Origin: UBA12018 sp051656605
GTDB lineage: Bacteria > Bacteroidota > Bacteroidia > Bacteroidales > CAMTPD01
Assembly (NCBI GenBank): GCA_051656605.1
Contig: JBOGCF010000002.1
Location: 62,001 to 126,000, forward strand
Reading direction: 5' to 3'
Length of the DNA stretch: 64,000 nucleotides
Within the stretch, counting starts at the first letter, position 1; every line of letters starts with the position of its first letter. The notes under the pieces were generated by a model that had not been told where the DNA came from, did not search any database, and saw only the letters and a list, made by a program, of their open reading frames with translations. The position numbers and the translations under genes are program-made. Positions 1 through 7,412 of this stretch are shown here, piece after piece.

Positions 1-487
1 TCACGAGATGCACACCGAGTTTATTTCGGTGAATAAAGTAACGATCGAGAACCTGTTGCACAAAATCGATTGCGTGATCGCGGTGGGAACAACCTCGGTA
101 CGCACGATCGAATCGCTTTACTTTGTAGGTGCCATTCTCGAAGCCAACCCGAATGCGCAACCGGCCGATCTAAAAGTGACGCAATGGATGCCTTATGAAG
201 GAAAACTTCCTACAATCACGGCTCAAAAAGCTTTGCAGAATATTCTCGATTACCTGTCGGTACACAAGCTCGACAAACTAATGACCAATACGCAGATTAT
301 GATTGCACCGGGATATTCGTTTAAGATTGTACGCGGCATCGTGACCAACTTTCACCAGCCGCAAAGCACACTGCTTCTGTTGATCTCGGCCTTTGTCGAC
401 GGCAACTGGAAACCAATCTACGATTATGCCTTAGCACACGACTTCCGCTTCTTAAGCTACGGAGACAGTTCGCTGCTACTACGATAA
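1..487 (+). CDS. QueA-like S-adenosylmethionine:tRNA ribosyltransferase-isomerase, C-terminal part (5' end outside window)
   Basis: The reading frame is already open at base 2 (His-Glu-Met-His-Thr-Glu), so the start lies upstream of the window and about 161 C-terminal residues remain. QueA transfers and isomerises the ribosyl moiety of SAM onto preQ1-tRNA to make epoxyqueuosine. Family landmarks seen are VGTTSVRTIES, IAPGYSFKIVRGIVTNFH and the C-terminal FLSYGDSSLLL. The motif reads TNFHQPQSTLLLL where classical QueA has TNFHLPxSTLLML. From memory, this fits the longer QueA-related paralogue that many Bacteroidales carry beside true QueA, so no gene symbol is assigned. The gene ends in a strong hairpin shared with the convergent gene. 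Family assignment is firm; true QueA versus paralogue is not. Confidence 0.85.
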   Translation, partial: HEMHTEFISVNKVTIENLLHKIDCVIAVGTTSVRTIESLYFVGAILEANPNAQPADLKVTQWMPYEGKLPTITAQKALQNILDYLSVHKLDKLMTNTQIMIAPGYSFKIVRGIVTNFHQPQSTLLLLISAFVDGNWKPIYDYALAHDFRFLSYGDSSLLLR

Positions 488-497
488 CAATATACAG

Positions 498-533
498 AGA
501 CGGGGCGCCGGCACAAATGCCAACGCCCCGTCT
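498..533. terminator. Bidirectional hairpin terminator
   Basis: A 10-bp GC-rich perfect stem (498-507 with 524-533) encloses an inner 4-bp stem (510-513 with 518-521). It lies between the convergent queA-like gene and the 554-3832 gene. T-rich sequence follows on the plus strand. Confidence 0.8.
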
Positions 534-553
534 TTATTATATAACTACGTCTA

Positions 554-3500
554 TTATTCTTCGATGATGATGCGGAAACCTACGTTGAAAGGTGCCATCC
601 ATGACTTATAGAACTTGCGATACGATGCGGTGGCAAAGGCCGGACGATCGCACCATGAACCGCCACGCACTACTTTGTATTCGCTGTCTTTCTCTTCTTC
701 CATCTTCGGATAAGCCGACTTCGCCGAGCGAGTCCACTCTGCAACATTGCCAAGCATATCATGCAAGCCCCAGTTGTTGGGCTCGTACGATGCCACGTCT
801 GCAACAATCATCACGCCGTCATTCTCGGCATGTACTTTCGGTATGAAATCCCAAAACGCACGCATCGGTTCGGTCGGTTTCATTGGCCGCGGATCTACTC
901 CCTGCACCGCAAAGTTGGTGAGCGAAGTATCGGCCAAGTTTTCGTAACGTGCAAACGACGCACCCTTTTCTCCAAACCAGAAGTCTGTATCGTTACCGCC
1001 ACGAGCGGCCCACTCCCATTGTGTTTCGGTAGGTAGCGCAACGGTTGCATTCAGGTTCTTGGAAAGCGCATCGCAAAAGGCGTTTGCCTCGTCCCAGCTT
1101 ACACGTACTACAGGTTGTTTTTTGCCGTTGACCCAATAGCCCGGCGTGGTATGGTCTTTCCAGAATTGCCCTACGATGCGACTATCATGCTGCGGAAACA
1201 ATGCCGTATATTGCTCGTTGGTGATTTCCGTTTTACTCATCCAGAAACCCTTCTCCACCGCAGCTTTTCGCTGTGGCGACGAAGTCACTTCATCCGATGC
1301 CCCCATCACAAATTTGCCCGCCGGCACCCAAACCAAATCAACCGCTATGCCCGGAGCCACTTCGATCGTTTTCGTTTGTTGCGTCTTCTGCAAGGTAGCC
1401 ATTTGCTCTTCGCTTACAGGGAATCCTTTCACCTTCGGAGTCTTGCCGTTTTTCGACGTGGAAGTTTCTCGCTCCAAGCCTGCCGGTTGTTGCGACTTCA
1501 TATAATTGGCATACGTTTCCAGCTCATTTCGCCAGTCTACATCGACGTTGCTGTATTTGCGGCCCAGTTCGCGACGACGTTCATACTGGTCGTTGTTCTT
1601 AAACTGACTCATTTGCATAAATGCGCCAAAGTACGGAGCATTCAAATCGACCCACTGATACAGCGTTTGCCAGTCGGCATCGTCCAACTTCACCCCGTGG
1701 TGTCCGCTTTTCAAAATGCGAATGAGTTCGCTGTTATCAACGTGGTATTCGCCCGGTTTCAACACATACATATCGGCTTCGGGACCTTGTCGGTACACAT
1801 ACGGATGCAGGTTGAGATAACTCTGCTCATACACACGGTGAATCTTCGTATAGTTACCACGCTTGTAGTCTACTTCGTTGCCCGGTCGCAAGTCCATCGC
1901 TTGTTTTGTGCCGTCGTGACACGAAACACACGCACGGTCTAGTATCGGCTGCACTTCGAGGTTGAACGTAAACGGACGCACACCTCCCGCAGGAACATCC
2001 AACGGTTGCGCCTCCTTCAAAGCCGCCATCGTACGTTTCGGAATCGGTATTTGGTTTTGATCTTCATGGCAACCCACGCACGAGACAATCTCTCCCGGCA
2101 TTCCCGCTATCCAGCTACGCATCCATTGCAAAGCAGCTCCGGCAGAGTCGAGCGGTTGAATCGATACGGGCGTATTGGCAGGAATCTTAAACATCACCGA
2201 ACCATCCGCCTCAACAGGTATCGTACCCAAGATGCGTTTGATGTCCCATCCGCTTTGAATACCCTGCGCGTCGTGGTCGGAAGGCGACTGTACATACGCA
2301 TATTCGTAAGCAAAAATACGGACCGACTTAATGGCGCCACGCGGAATACCCCGGCTCCCTTCGCCCTCGTAGATATCTTGAATAAACACGGTAGCCTCTT
2401 TCTCGTTGGGTTTGATCTTGTCGGGAATTACGGGCGGTGTGGTTGTCTTTTGCAACGGAATAGGCGCGATGAGTCCTTCACCCTCGTATTCGGCAATGCA
2501 GGTCATGTTGTCGAATACATCGACCAGATAAATACCCCACAGCGCGTCGGGATATGGTTTTGCCGCAACCAGAAAATAGTTTTCGTTGAGCGGAAAAGGC
2601 TTGATAAACTGTGGCCAAACCTTATCTACGAGTCCGTCTTTTATCTCGGGCACGATCTTGCGATCGCGAAAAGGAATCTCTTGCAACATCCCCTGCTCTT
2701 CCTTGCGCGACTTCGACGGATCAAAGATGATCAGCCTTCCCGAGCGGGCTACGCCGTGATGCCCCGAAATGATTCCGACAAACTTAGAACCAAACTTTGA
2801 GATGGGCTGCACGTCGAAAATACTATTGGGAAAGTACGAACCGCTACCGTACAACGCTTTGTTTTCGGTGCCGTCGGGGTTCATGTGCATCACAATGCGC
2901 GAGAAATAGTGCGTAAGGTCGGTATATTCCCAACGGGTATACATGATGCGCCCGTTGGGCAGAAGCACGGGATTCCAGTTGCCGTCTTGGTCAAACGTTA
3001 GCCTTCTCAATCCTTTCGACAGCGGATCATACGAGATCAAGTTGGCCACCATATCACTTCCGTGCACACACGGCACGCCGTTGTATCCGATATTGGTAGT
3101 CGCGATCAGTTTGCCGTCGGGCAAATAATTTGCGTCGCAGAATTCAAGATCGGCCTCTTCGCTGTCGATTGCTTTTTTATGTGTATTCGTTGTGAGGTTG
3201 TATTCGTAAACATTCCACTTACCCGTGGTATCGGTCGAGGAAAACAGCACAGCGTCGGCATTCCAATTGAGGCGAATGTCCGACAAAGGAGCGTCGTGCC
3301 CGGGCTGATAGATCGTGTCTTTCTTCAACGATCCGTTCAAGTCGGAAAGGACAACCAAGGCTGCGTCGTACCCTTTTCGGCGCGACGAAAGCAGCGACGA
3401 CCAGTTGTTGGGAGCCGTACCCAAAGAAGGAGCCATGGCTTTGCGCGCTTTATCGCCCAAACTATAATTGGCAACCAGGATTTGATCGAAGGCTAGTGAG

Positions 3501-3832
3501 GGATTCGACAAGGCGATTTGCTTTTCGAGTGCTTCCAACTCCGCCACTTGTTTTACAAAGGTTGCCGAATCGGTCAACGGGGCTATTTGCCGCGCGATAG
3601 CTTGTCGCTGATTGTTGAGTTGCTGCAACTGCTTTTGCTGTGAAGCCACATCCTCACCGTTCTTTGCCCGATGCGAAAGCGAAAGCGCGATTGATTCGGG
3701 TTTGATTCGATTGAAAACATGCTCAGCCCTTTTCACCTGTGCAAAAAGAGGCACTTCGTTTTGCCCAAATCCTGCTAATGGAATGGAAGAGAGAGCAAGC
3801 AGTGCCAACATAGAATGCTTGTAGTGTTTCAT
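554..3832 (-). CDS. Exported HzsA-like / formylglycine-generating-enzyme-like fusion protein with two CxxCH haem motifs
   Basis: A 1092-residue protein with an N-terminal signal peptide (cleavage probably after the Phe-Gly-Gln near residue 24). Residues about 170-480 look like repeated beta-propeller blades. Two c-type cytochrome motifs follow: CVGCH near residue 583 and CVSCH near residue 634. The C-terminal ~250 residues, from about 840 (VWVPAGKFVMGASDE), are a sulfatase-modifying-factor (FGE/SUMF1) fold, with PTETQWEWAARGG, GLHDMLGNVAEW and a terminal VRGGSWCD...NVGFRI. FGE oxidases use two cysteines; only one is visible in the final segment, so formylglycine-generating activity is doubtful. 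The middle part resembles the hydrazine synthase alpha-subunit-related family, which is widespread and not evidence of hydrazine chemistry. Its location is probably periplasmic or the cell surface. The gene stands alone and is convergent with the queA-like gene. Confidence 0.72.
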   Translation of the reverse strand: MKHYKHSMLALLALSSIPLAGFGQNEVPLFAQVKRAEHVFNRIKPESIALSLSHRAKNGEDVASQQKQLQQLNNQRQAIARQIAPLTDSATFVKQVAELEALEKQIALSNPSLAFDQILVANYSLGDKARKAMAPSLGTAPNNWSSLLSSRRKGYDAALVVLSDLNGSLKKDTIYQPGHDAPLSDIRLNWNADAVLFSSTDTTGKWNVYEYNLTTNTHKKAIDSEEADLEFCDANYLPDGKLIATTNIGYNGVPCVHGSDMVANLISYDPLSKGLRRLTFDQDGNWNPVLLPNGRIMYTRWEYTDLTHYFSRIVMHMNPDGTENKALYGSGSYFPNSIFDVQPISKFGSKFVGIISGHHGVARSGRLIIFDPSKSRKEEQGMLQEIPFRDRKIVPEIKDGLVDKVWPQFIKPFPLNENYFLVAAKPYPDALWGIYLVDVFDNMTCIAEYEGEGLIAPIPLQKTTTPPVIPDKIKPNEKEATVFIQDIYEGEGSRGIPRGAIKSVRIFAYEYAYVQSPSDHDAQGIQSGWDIKRILGTIPVEADGSVMFKIPANTPVSIQPLDSAGAALQWMRSWIAGMPGEIVSCVGCHEDQNQIPIPKRTMAALKEAQPLDVPAGGVRPFTFNLEVQPILDRACVSCHDGTKQAMDLRPGNEVDYKRGNYTKIHRVYEQSYLNLHPYVYRQGPEADMYVLKPGEYHVDNSELIRILKSGHHGVKLDDADWQTLYQWVDLNAPYFGAFMQMSQFKNNDQYERRRELGRKYSNVDVDWRNELETYANYMKSQQPAGLERETSTSKNGKTPKVKGFPVSEEQMATLQKTQQTKTIEVAPGIAVDLVWVPAGKFVMGASDEVTSSPQRKAAVEKGFWMSKTEITNEQYTALFPQHDSRIVGQFWKDHTTPGYWVNGKKQPVVRVSWDEANAFCDALSKNLNATVALPTETQWEWAARGGNDTDFWFGEKGASFARYENLADTSLTNFAVQGVDPRPMKPTEPMRAFWDFIPKVHAENDGVMIVADVASYEPNNWGLHDMLGNVAEWTRSAKSAYPKMEEEKDSEYKVVRGGSWCDRPAFATASYRKFYKSWMAPFNVGFRIIIEE

Positions 3833-3989
3833 GGTATATACCTATTATTCGGTTCGTTATGCCAACAAAGGTATAGCATCAAACAAAGAAACTCATCCAC
3901 TATTTACCCAACCTATGATACTATATTACCATCTTTTGGAAAAATAAACAGTGAATGAGCCTTTCACAAAAACAATTACATCAATATGG

Positions 3990-5039
3990 TTATTCAATCA
4001 TAAAGACAAATGGTTTGCTATCTACCATCTTAGAGGCTGCATTTCCGGCATAGATTTGCCCCTCTGAAAGTGCCAACTTCTTCACCGATGCGTTTTCGGC
4101 AAAATTAAGATCGTTGAGATTGATCCAGAAAACATTCGGAGACAAAGTAGACTCATAATAATAGACTTTATTCTTTTGATCCGAAACCGTGCGCCAAATA
4201 GTAGATGCGATATTGGGCTGATTAGGAGTACTGATACCCAACGGAACCGAAACATTACGCATTACACTAAATACGCCGGCAACACCTTCGTGAAAACTAG
4301 CAGTCTTCGGAATGGCGCCTATATAAAACGATGCGCGAACAAAACGGTCCGAAGCACGATTGGTACCCGGAAGCATCACCAAACCACCAATTTGTTGCCA
4401 ATAATCATTCAACGTGATTTGCTTATCATACCGAGGCGAATTGGTCATCACCACATATTGCGGCCCGGCGTGCACCACGATCTTACCGTCGAAATACTCA
4501 AAAATGGCACTGTTGCCACTAGGATCGGATATCGACAAGTGCAACTGAGCTCCCGAACCATTAGGAAGTTGCGGAGCAATCACTTGAAATAAATCTTGAC
4601 TCAATGCTTGTACCGCCTCGTCTACCGTAGCAAAATTGTCTAATACATACTGTGCCCACAAAGAGATGTTGAGTTCCGGACGGTTATCGCCGGGACGTTG
4701 GTAGCTCGACTCGGCCAGATAAAGAGCGTTTGCTACAAGCCCTTTTTCATTCATGCCGTCGGCTGTTCCGATTTCGTATCCCGAAGCCACGAGACTTCCA
4801 TATTTAGCTTTCCAAACCACTGCTTTGTCGCCAACCGCACCACGCCTTTCAATTCCTCTTGGCAACAAGTAAAGATTTGTTTTCATATCTTCCATCCAGT
4901 CCATCGTACGCCCTACGATAACCAACCCATTTTCGCCTTTATACAAAGCCCTTGTACACGCTTCGGCCGGCTCACTTACTGCTGCCGAAATCATCAAACC
5001 GCAAAGACTAAGCCCCAAACCTTTTATAAACTGTTTCAT
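3990..5039 (-). CDS. Exported linear amide C-N hydrolase (choloylglycine hydrolase / penicillin V acylase family)
   Basis: A 349-residue Ntn hydrolase with a hydrophobic signal peptide ending AEA before Cys28. Signal peptidase cleavage would leave Cys28 as the N-terminal nucleophile, as this family requires. Other family residues seen are Arg44 and Asp47 in VGRTMDW, an Asn in VMTNSPRYD, and an Arg in TNRASDRFVRASF, corresponding to the late catalytic Arg. The family hydrolyses conjugated bile salts, penicillin V or related amides such as acyl-homoserine lactones. Bacteroidetes members are usually exported, and substrate cannot be chosen by eye. The gene is monocistronic: 157 bp separate it from the upstream end of the HzsA-like gene, and a long non-coding region lies upstream of it. 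Confidence 0.85.
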   Translation of the reverse strand: MKQFIKGLGLSLCGLMISAAVSEPAEACTRALYKGENGLVIVGRTMDWMEDMKTNLYLLPRGIERRGAVGDKAVVWKAKYGSLVASGYEIGTADGMNEKGLVANALYLAESSYQRPGDNRPELNISLWAQYVLDNFATVDEAVQALSQDLFQVIAPQLPNGSGAQLHLSISDPSGNSAIFEYFDGKIVVHAGPQYVVMTNSPRYDKQITLNDYWQQIGGLVMLPGTNRASDRFVRASFYIGAIPKTASFHEGVAGVFSVMRNVSVPLGISTPNQPNIASTIWRTVSDQKNKVYYYESTLSPNVFWINLNDLNFAENASVKKLALSEGQIYAGNAASKMVDSKPFVFMIE

Positions 5040-5423
5040 ACTCCGTTGAATTTAAATATACATTGGATTTAATTGCATTTGTAATGAAACGCAGCCGTAC
5101 CATTAATAGTTGATATAAATATGTTAAGTCTCAGCTGAATTAACAAAGTTTGTAACCCGTTAAGCAACCTGATGTACAAAACATTAGCTCCAAACCAAAC
5201 CTTATTGTATACTTTCGAATAAAGCAGATCATTGCTTGGTACTGCCACGATTATCGGCATTTATAGCGAAAAGGGCATTTTTGTGTCTGGTTGACGATCT
5301 TTCCTGACCAAATTATTGCTTACAGTATGACGGGAAAACCACCGGAGTTGATAACCAGTTTGTCGCATGGTTATGGAGAAGTTTTTTTCGGGTCGGCAAA
5401 ATGATTGCGGTCGGCTTTGAGTG

Positions 5424-5438
5424 GTTACAATTTGTAAC
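5424..5438. repeat. Short palindrome GTTACAA-T-TTGTAAC
   Basis: A perfect 7-bp inverted repeat with one central base. The size and symmetry resemble an operator for a dimeric regulator, but its function is unproven. Confidence 0.4.
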
Positions 5439-5552
5439 GGCTCAACTCTCGCAGCGTGGTTTCTGCCGCCGGTATGGCGTGAGGTAGCACAGCCGTCGCA
5501 GCCTCATCGCAACAACGACGCACAAACGCCCCAAAGAGGCAAAACGTTTTCA

Positions 5553-5620
5553 ATGAAGAGTGTTTTGCGTTATAGTGAAGAGTGTGCACAGTCTTCACTA
5601 TAAACCAAAACACTCTTCAT
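5553..5620. repeat. Long near-perfect inverted repeat (29-nt arms, 10-nt loop)
   Basis: Arms 5553-5581 and 5592-5620 are complementary at 26 of 29 positions; the three non-pairing bases form one symmetrical internal loop. The loop is 10 nt. There is no T-tract on either side, so it is not a typical intrinsic terminator. It lies within the divergent non-coding region, more than 350 bp from either gene. Confidence 0.75.
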
Positions 5621-5665
5621 GGTGAGTGAAAAAAGTATTCACGGTGACTAAAAATGATCTCCTCG

Positions 5666-5720
5666 AAAACCTAATAACCTTCACAAAAGAACCAAATTAG
5701 GTTTTTCCGGGAAGGTTATT
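5666..5720. repeat. Two overlapping, mutually exclusive 10-bp stems
   Basis: Stem A pairs 5666-5675 with 5696-5705 and stem B pairs 5673-5682 with 5711-5720, both perfect. The left arms share 5673-5675, so both cannot form fully together. Degenerate copies of a GAACCAA...TTTTT motif follow to about 5785, including the palindrome ACCAAGCTTGGT. Confidence 0.55.
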
Positions 5721-5990
5721 TGCTTTTTTCGAGAACCAAACGAGCTTTTTGCACGAACCAAGCTTGGTTTTCAAGCCAAATTTGTCGTATTCACGCTTTC
5801 ACGCTGCTTTATCACGAGCCTGATACCTTTTGATTGTGGTTAAAAACCCATTTTCTGAACCTGAAAAATCGATCGTTTTTTGCAATCTAGCGCGCAAAAC
5901 ATCCACAAAAACCCTATTTTAGCCCCGCAAAAAGCACTTGTATTTCTTTCATAAACAAGGCTTATTGTAAATATTGAATCCTACGACACC

Positions 5991-7376
5991 ATGAAAAGAC
6001 CCTGTCCCCGATTTGCACTCCTTACATACGTTCTTTGCCTGATCTGCTTCCTTTCGACGGGTTGCACGGCGACGCATTTGTCGGATGCGGCAAGGAGTTA
6101 TACCCACGAATATTGGCACGAGGCCTATGCGTCGTATCGAAAGGTATATGCGAAAACCGACCGAAAAGACAAAGCAAAGCGGGAACAGATTCGTGCGCGG
6201 ATGGAAAGTAGCCGTGCCCGCCTCAACTCTCCCTCAAAAGCAGATCTGCTTGCCGATCCGGCATCATTGCATTACCGGGTCTCGGTTGTAAAAGGAGCGG
6301 AGTCGCCACGTAACGAATGGGCGCCCGTGATCTTCAACGATCATCAATTGCTCTTTGCCAGCGACCGAAAGCAGACGTACGGAACCGCCAAAAGCAAACA
6401 AACGGGACAGAAGTTTGCCGATCTTTTTTCTGCCATCATCGCTACGCCCGACAGTATAGCCAAGCCCGTTCATCTATCCAACGCGATCAACAGCCCTGAC
6501 GGAGAAGAGCATTGTGCCGTGCATCCGAAAGGAACATCTATGGTAGTTACAAGGCGAAGCGAACGCAAAGGGGTGCATTACGAATTGTTGCTCACCGAAA
6601 AAAGAAACAATACGTGGAGTATTCCGCAATCCATCCCGCTATCCGATGTTGCAAACCCCAAGCATGCTTGCTTTTCTCCTTGTGGAAAATGGCTTTACTT
6701 TACCGCGCAATCGAGAGTAGGCAACGATGAATCAGCCAACGGAATGGGTGGTTATGATCTCTACCGCATTGCTTTTCCAATTGTGCACAATAGCATTCCC
6801 GAGAACTTGGGCGACCTGATCAATACTCCCTTCGACGAAGAATATCCGTCGTTTCGTAACGATACCACCCTCTGCTTTACCTCGAACGGACATGCCGGCT
6901 TTGGCGGAAAAGACATCTTTCAGTGTATCCTTCGCGAGCAACTACCAATACGGGTAGAACACCTCCCCGCTCCCATTAATTCTACGGCCGATGATTATGC
7001 GATTGCGTTTTTCTCGAACGGTAAGCAGGGGTATTTCGCATCGTCGCGTGAGCACCCCAAAGGTTATTCAAGTCTCTTTGCCTTTGAGCATGTACCGCCG
7101 TCGCATCAATTGCAGGGAACGGTTTCGTTTTTCCCGGGGGATATTCGGGCAAACTATCGGATCAAGCTGGTTTCCCAATCGGGCGAAACGGTAGAGCGCG
7201 TGTGTCGCGATTCGGTTTTCACCTTGCCGCTTCAACCCGGCCAACAGTATCTTATCGCAGTGTATGCCGAGGGGTATCGGTCAGACTTTACCGAGTTTTC
7301 AACATCCTCCAAGCATCGCGATATGTATTTCTTTAACGCGAACTTGCAGGTACTCGTGCCCCAAGTGAATGAATAA
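5991..7376 (+). CDS. PD40 beta-propeller lipoprotein
   Basis: A 461-residue protein with an N-terminal hydrophobic segment ending in a lipobox-like STGC (Cys25), so probably a lipoprotein. Residues about 30-75 are a charged helical stretch. From about 95 onward, repeats of PD40/TolB-type propeller blades are visible (VIFNDHQLLFASDRK, ACFSPCGKWLYFTAQS, PSFRNDTTLCFTSNG). The C-terminal ~85 residues look like a beta-sandwich (carboxypeptidase-regulatory-like). The organisation recalls the N-terminal half of OmpA-type peptidoglycan-binding proteins of Bacteroidetes, but no OmpA domain follows. Role unknown; outer-membrane or periplasmic scaffold is an inference. The radical SAM gene starts 36 bp downstream, with its own TACCTTTG box at 7382-7389. 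Confidence 0.7.
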   Translation: MKRPCPRFALLTYVLCLICFLSTGCTATHLSDAARSYTHEYWHEAYASYRKVYAKTDRKDKAKREQIRARMESSRARLNSPSKADLLADPASLHYRVSVVKGAESPRNEWAPVIFNDHQLLFASDRKQTYGTAKSKQTGQKFADLFSAIIATPDSIAKPVHLSNAINSPDGEEHCAVHPKGTSMVVTRRSERKGVHYELLLTEKRNNTWSIPQSIPLSDVANPKHACFSPCGKWLYFTAQSRVGNDESANGMGGYDLYRIAFPIVHNSIPENLGDLINTPFDEEYPSFRNDTTLCFTSNGHAGFGGKDIFQCILREQLPIRVEHLPAPINSTADDYAIAFFSNGKQGYFASSREHPKGYSSLFAFEHVPPSHQLQGTVSFFPGDIRANYRIKLVSQSGETVERVCRDSVFTLPLQPGQQYLIAVYAEGYRSDFTEFSTSSKHRDMYFFNANLQVLVPQVNE

Positions 7377-7412
7377 AACCCTACCTTTGCCCTATCAATT
7401 AATGCTAGTTGA

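Larger units (their letters stand above)
5040..5990. other. Gene-free region of 951 bp rich in inverted repeats
   Basis: No convincing gene is seen. The short open frames here lack homology-like composition and run through palindromes. The region separates the divergent hydrolase (minus) and PD40 lipoprotein (plus), so it must contain both promoters. It also holds a 7-bp palindrome, a 68-nt hairpin, overlapping alternative stems and degenerate repeats listed separately. No TAnnTTTG box was found close to the 5991 start. Confidence 0.7.

Noticed and set aside
1115..2800. Long plus-strand frames opposite the HzsA/FGE-like gene
   Set aside because: They are antisense shadows of a well-supported minus-strand gene; no recognisable domains and Arg/His/Phe-rich composition.
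5069..5260. Possible 63-residue minus-strand ORF upstream of the amidase
   Set aside because: No plausible domain, signal or ribosome-binding context; composition like surrounding non-coding DNA.
5421..5613. Overlapping 60- and 62-residue ORFs on opposite strands
   Set aside because: Both run through the long palindrome and have no coding character.
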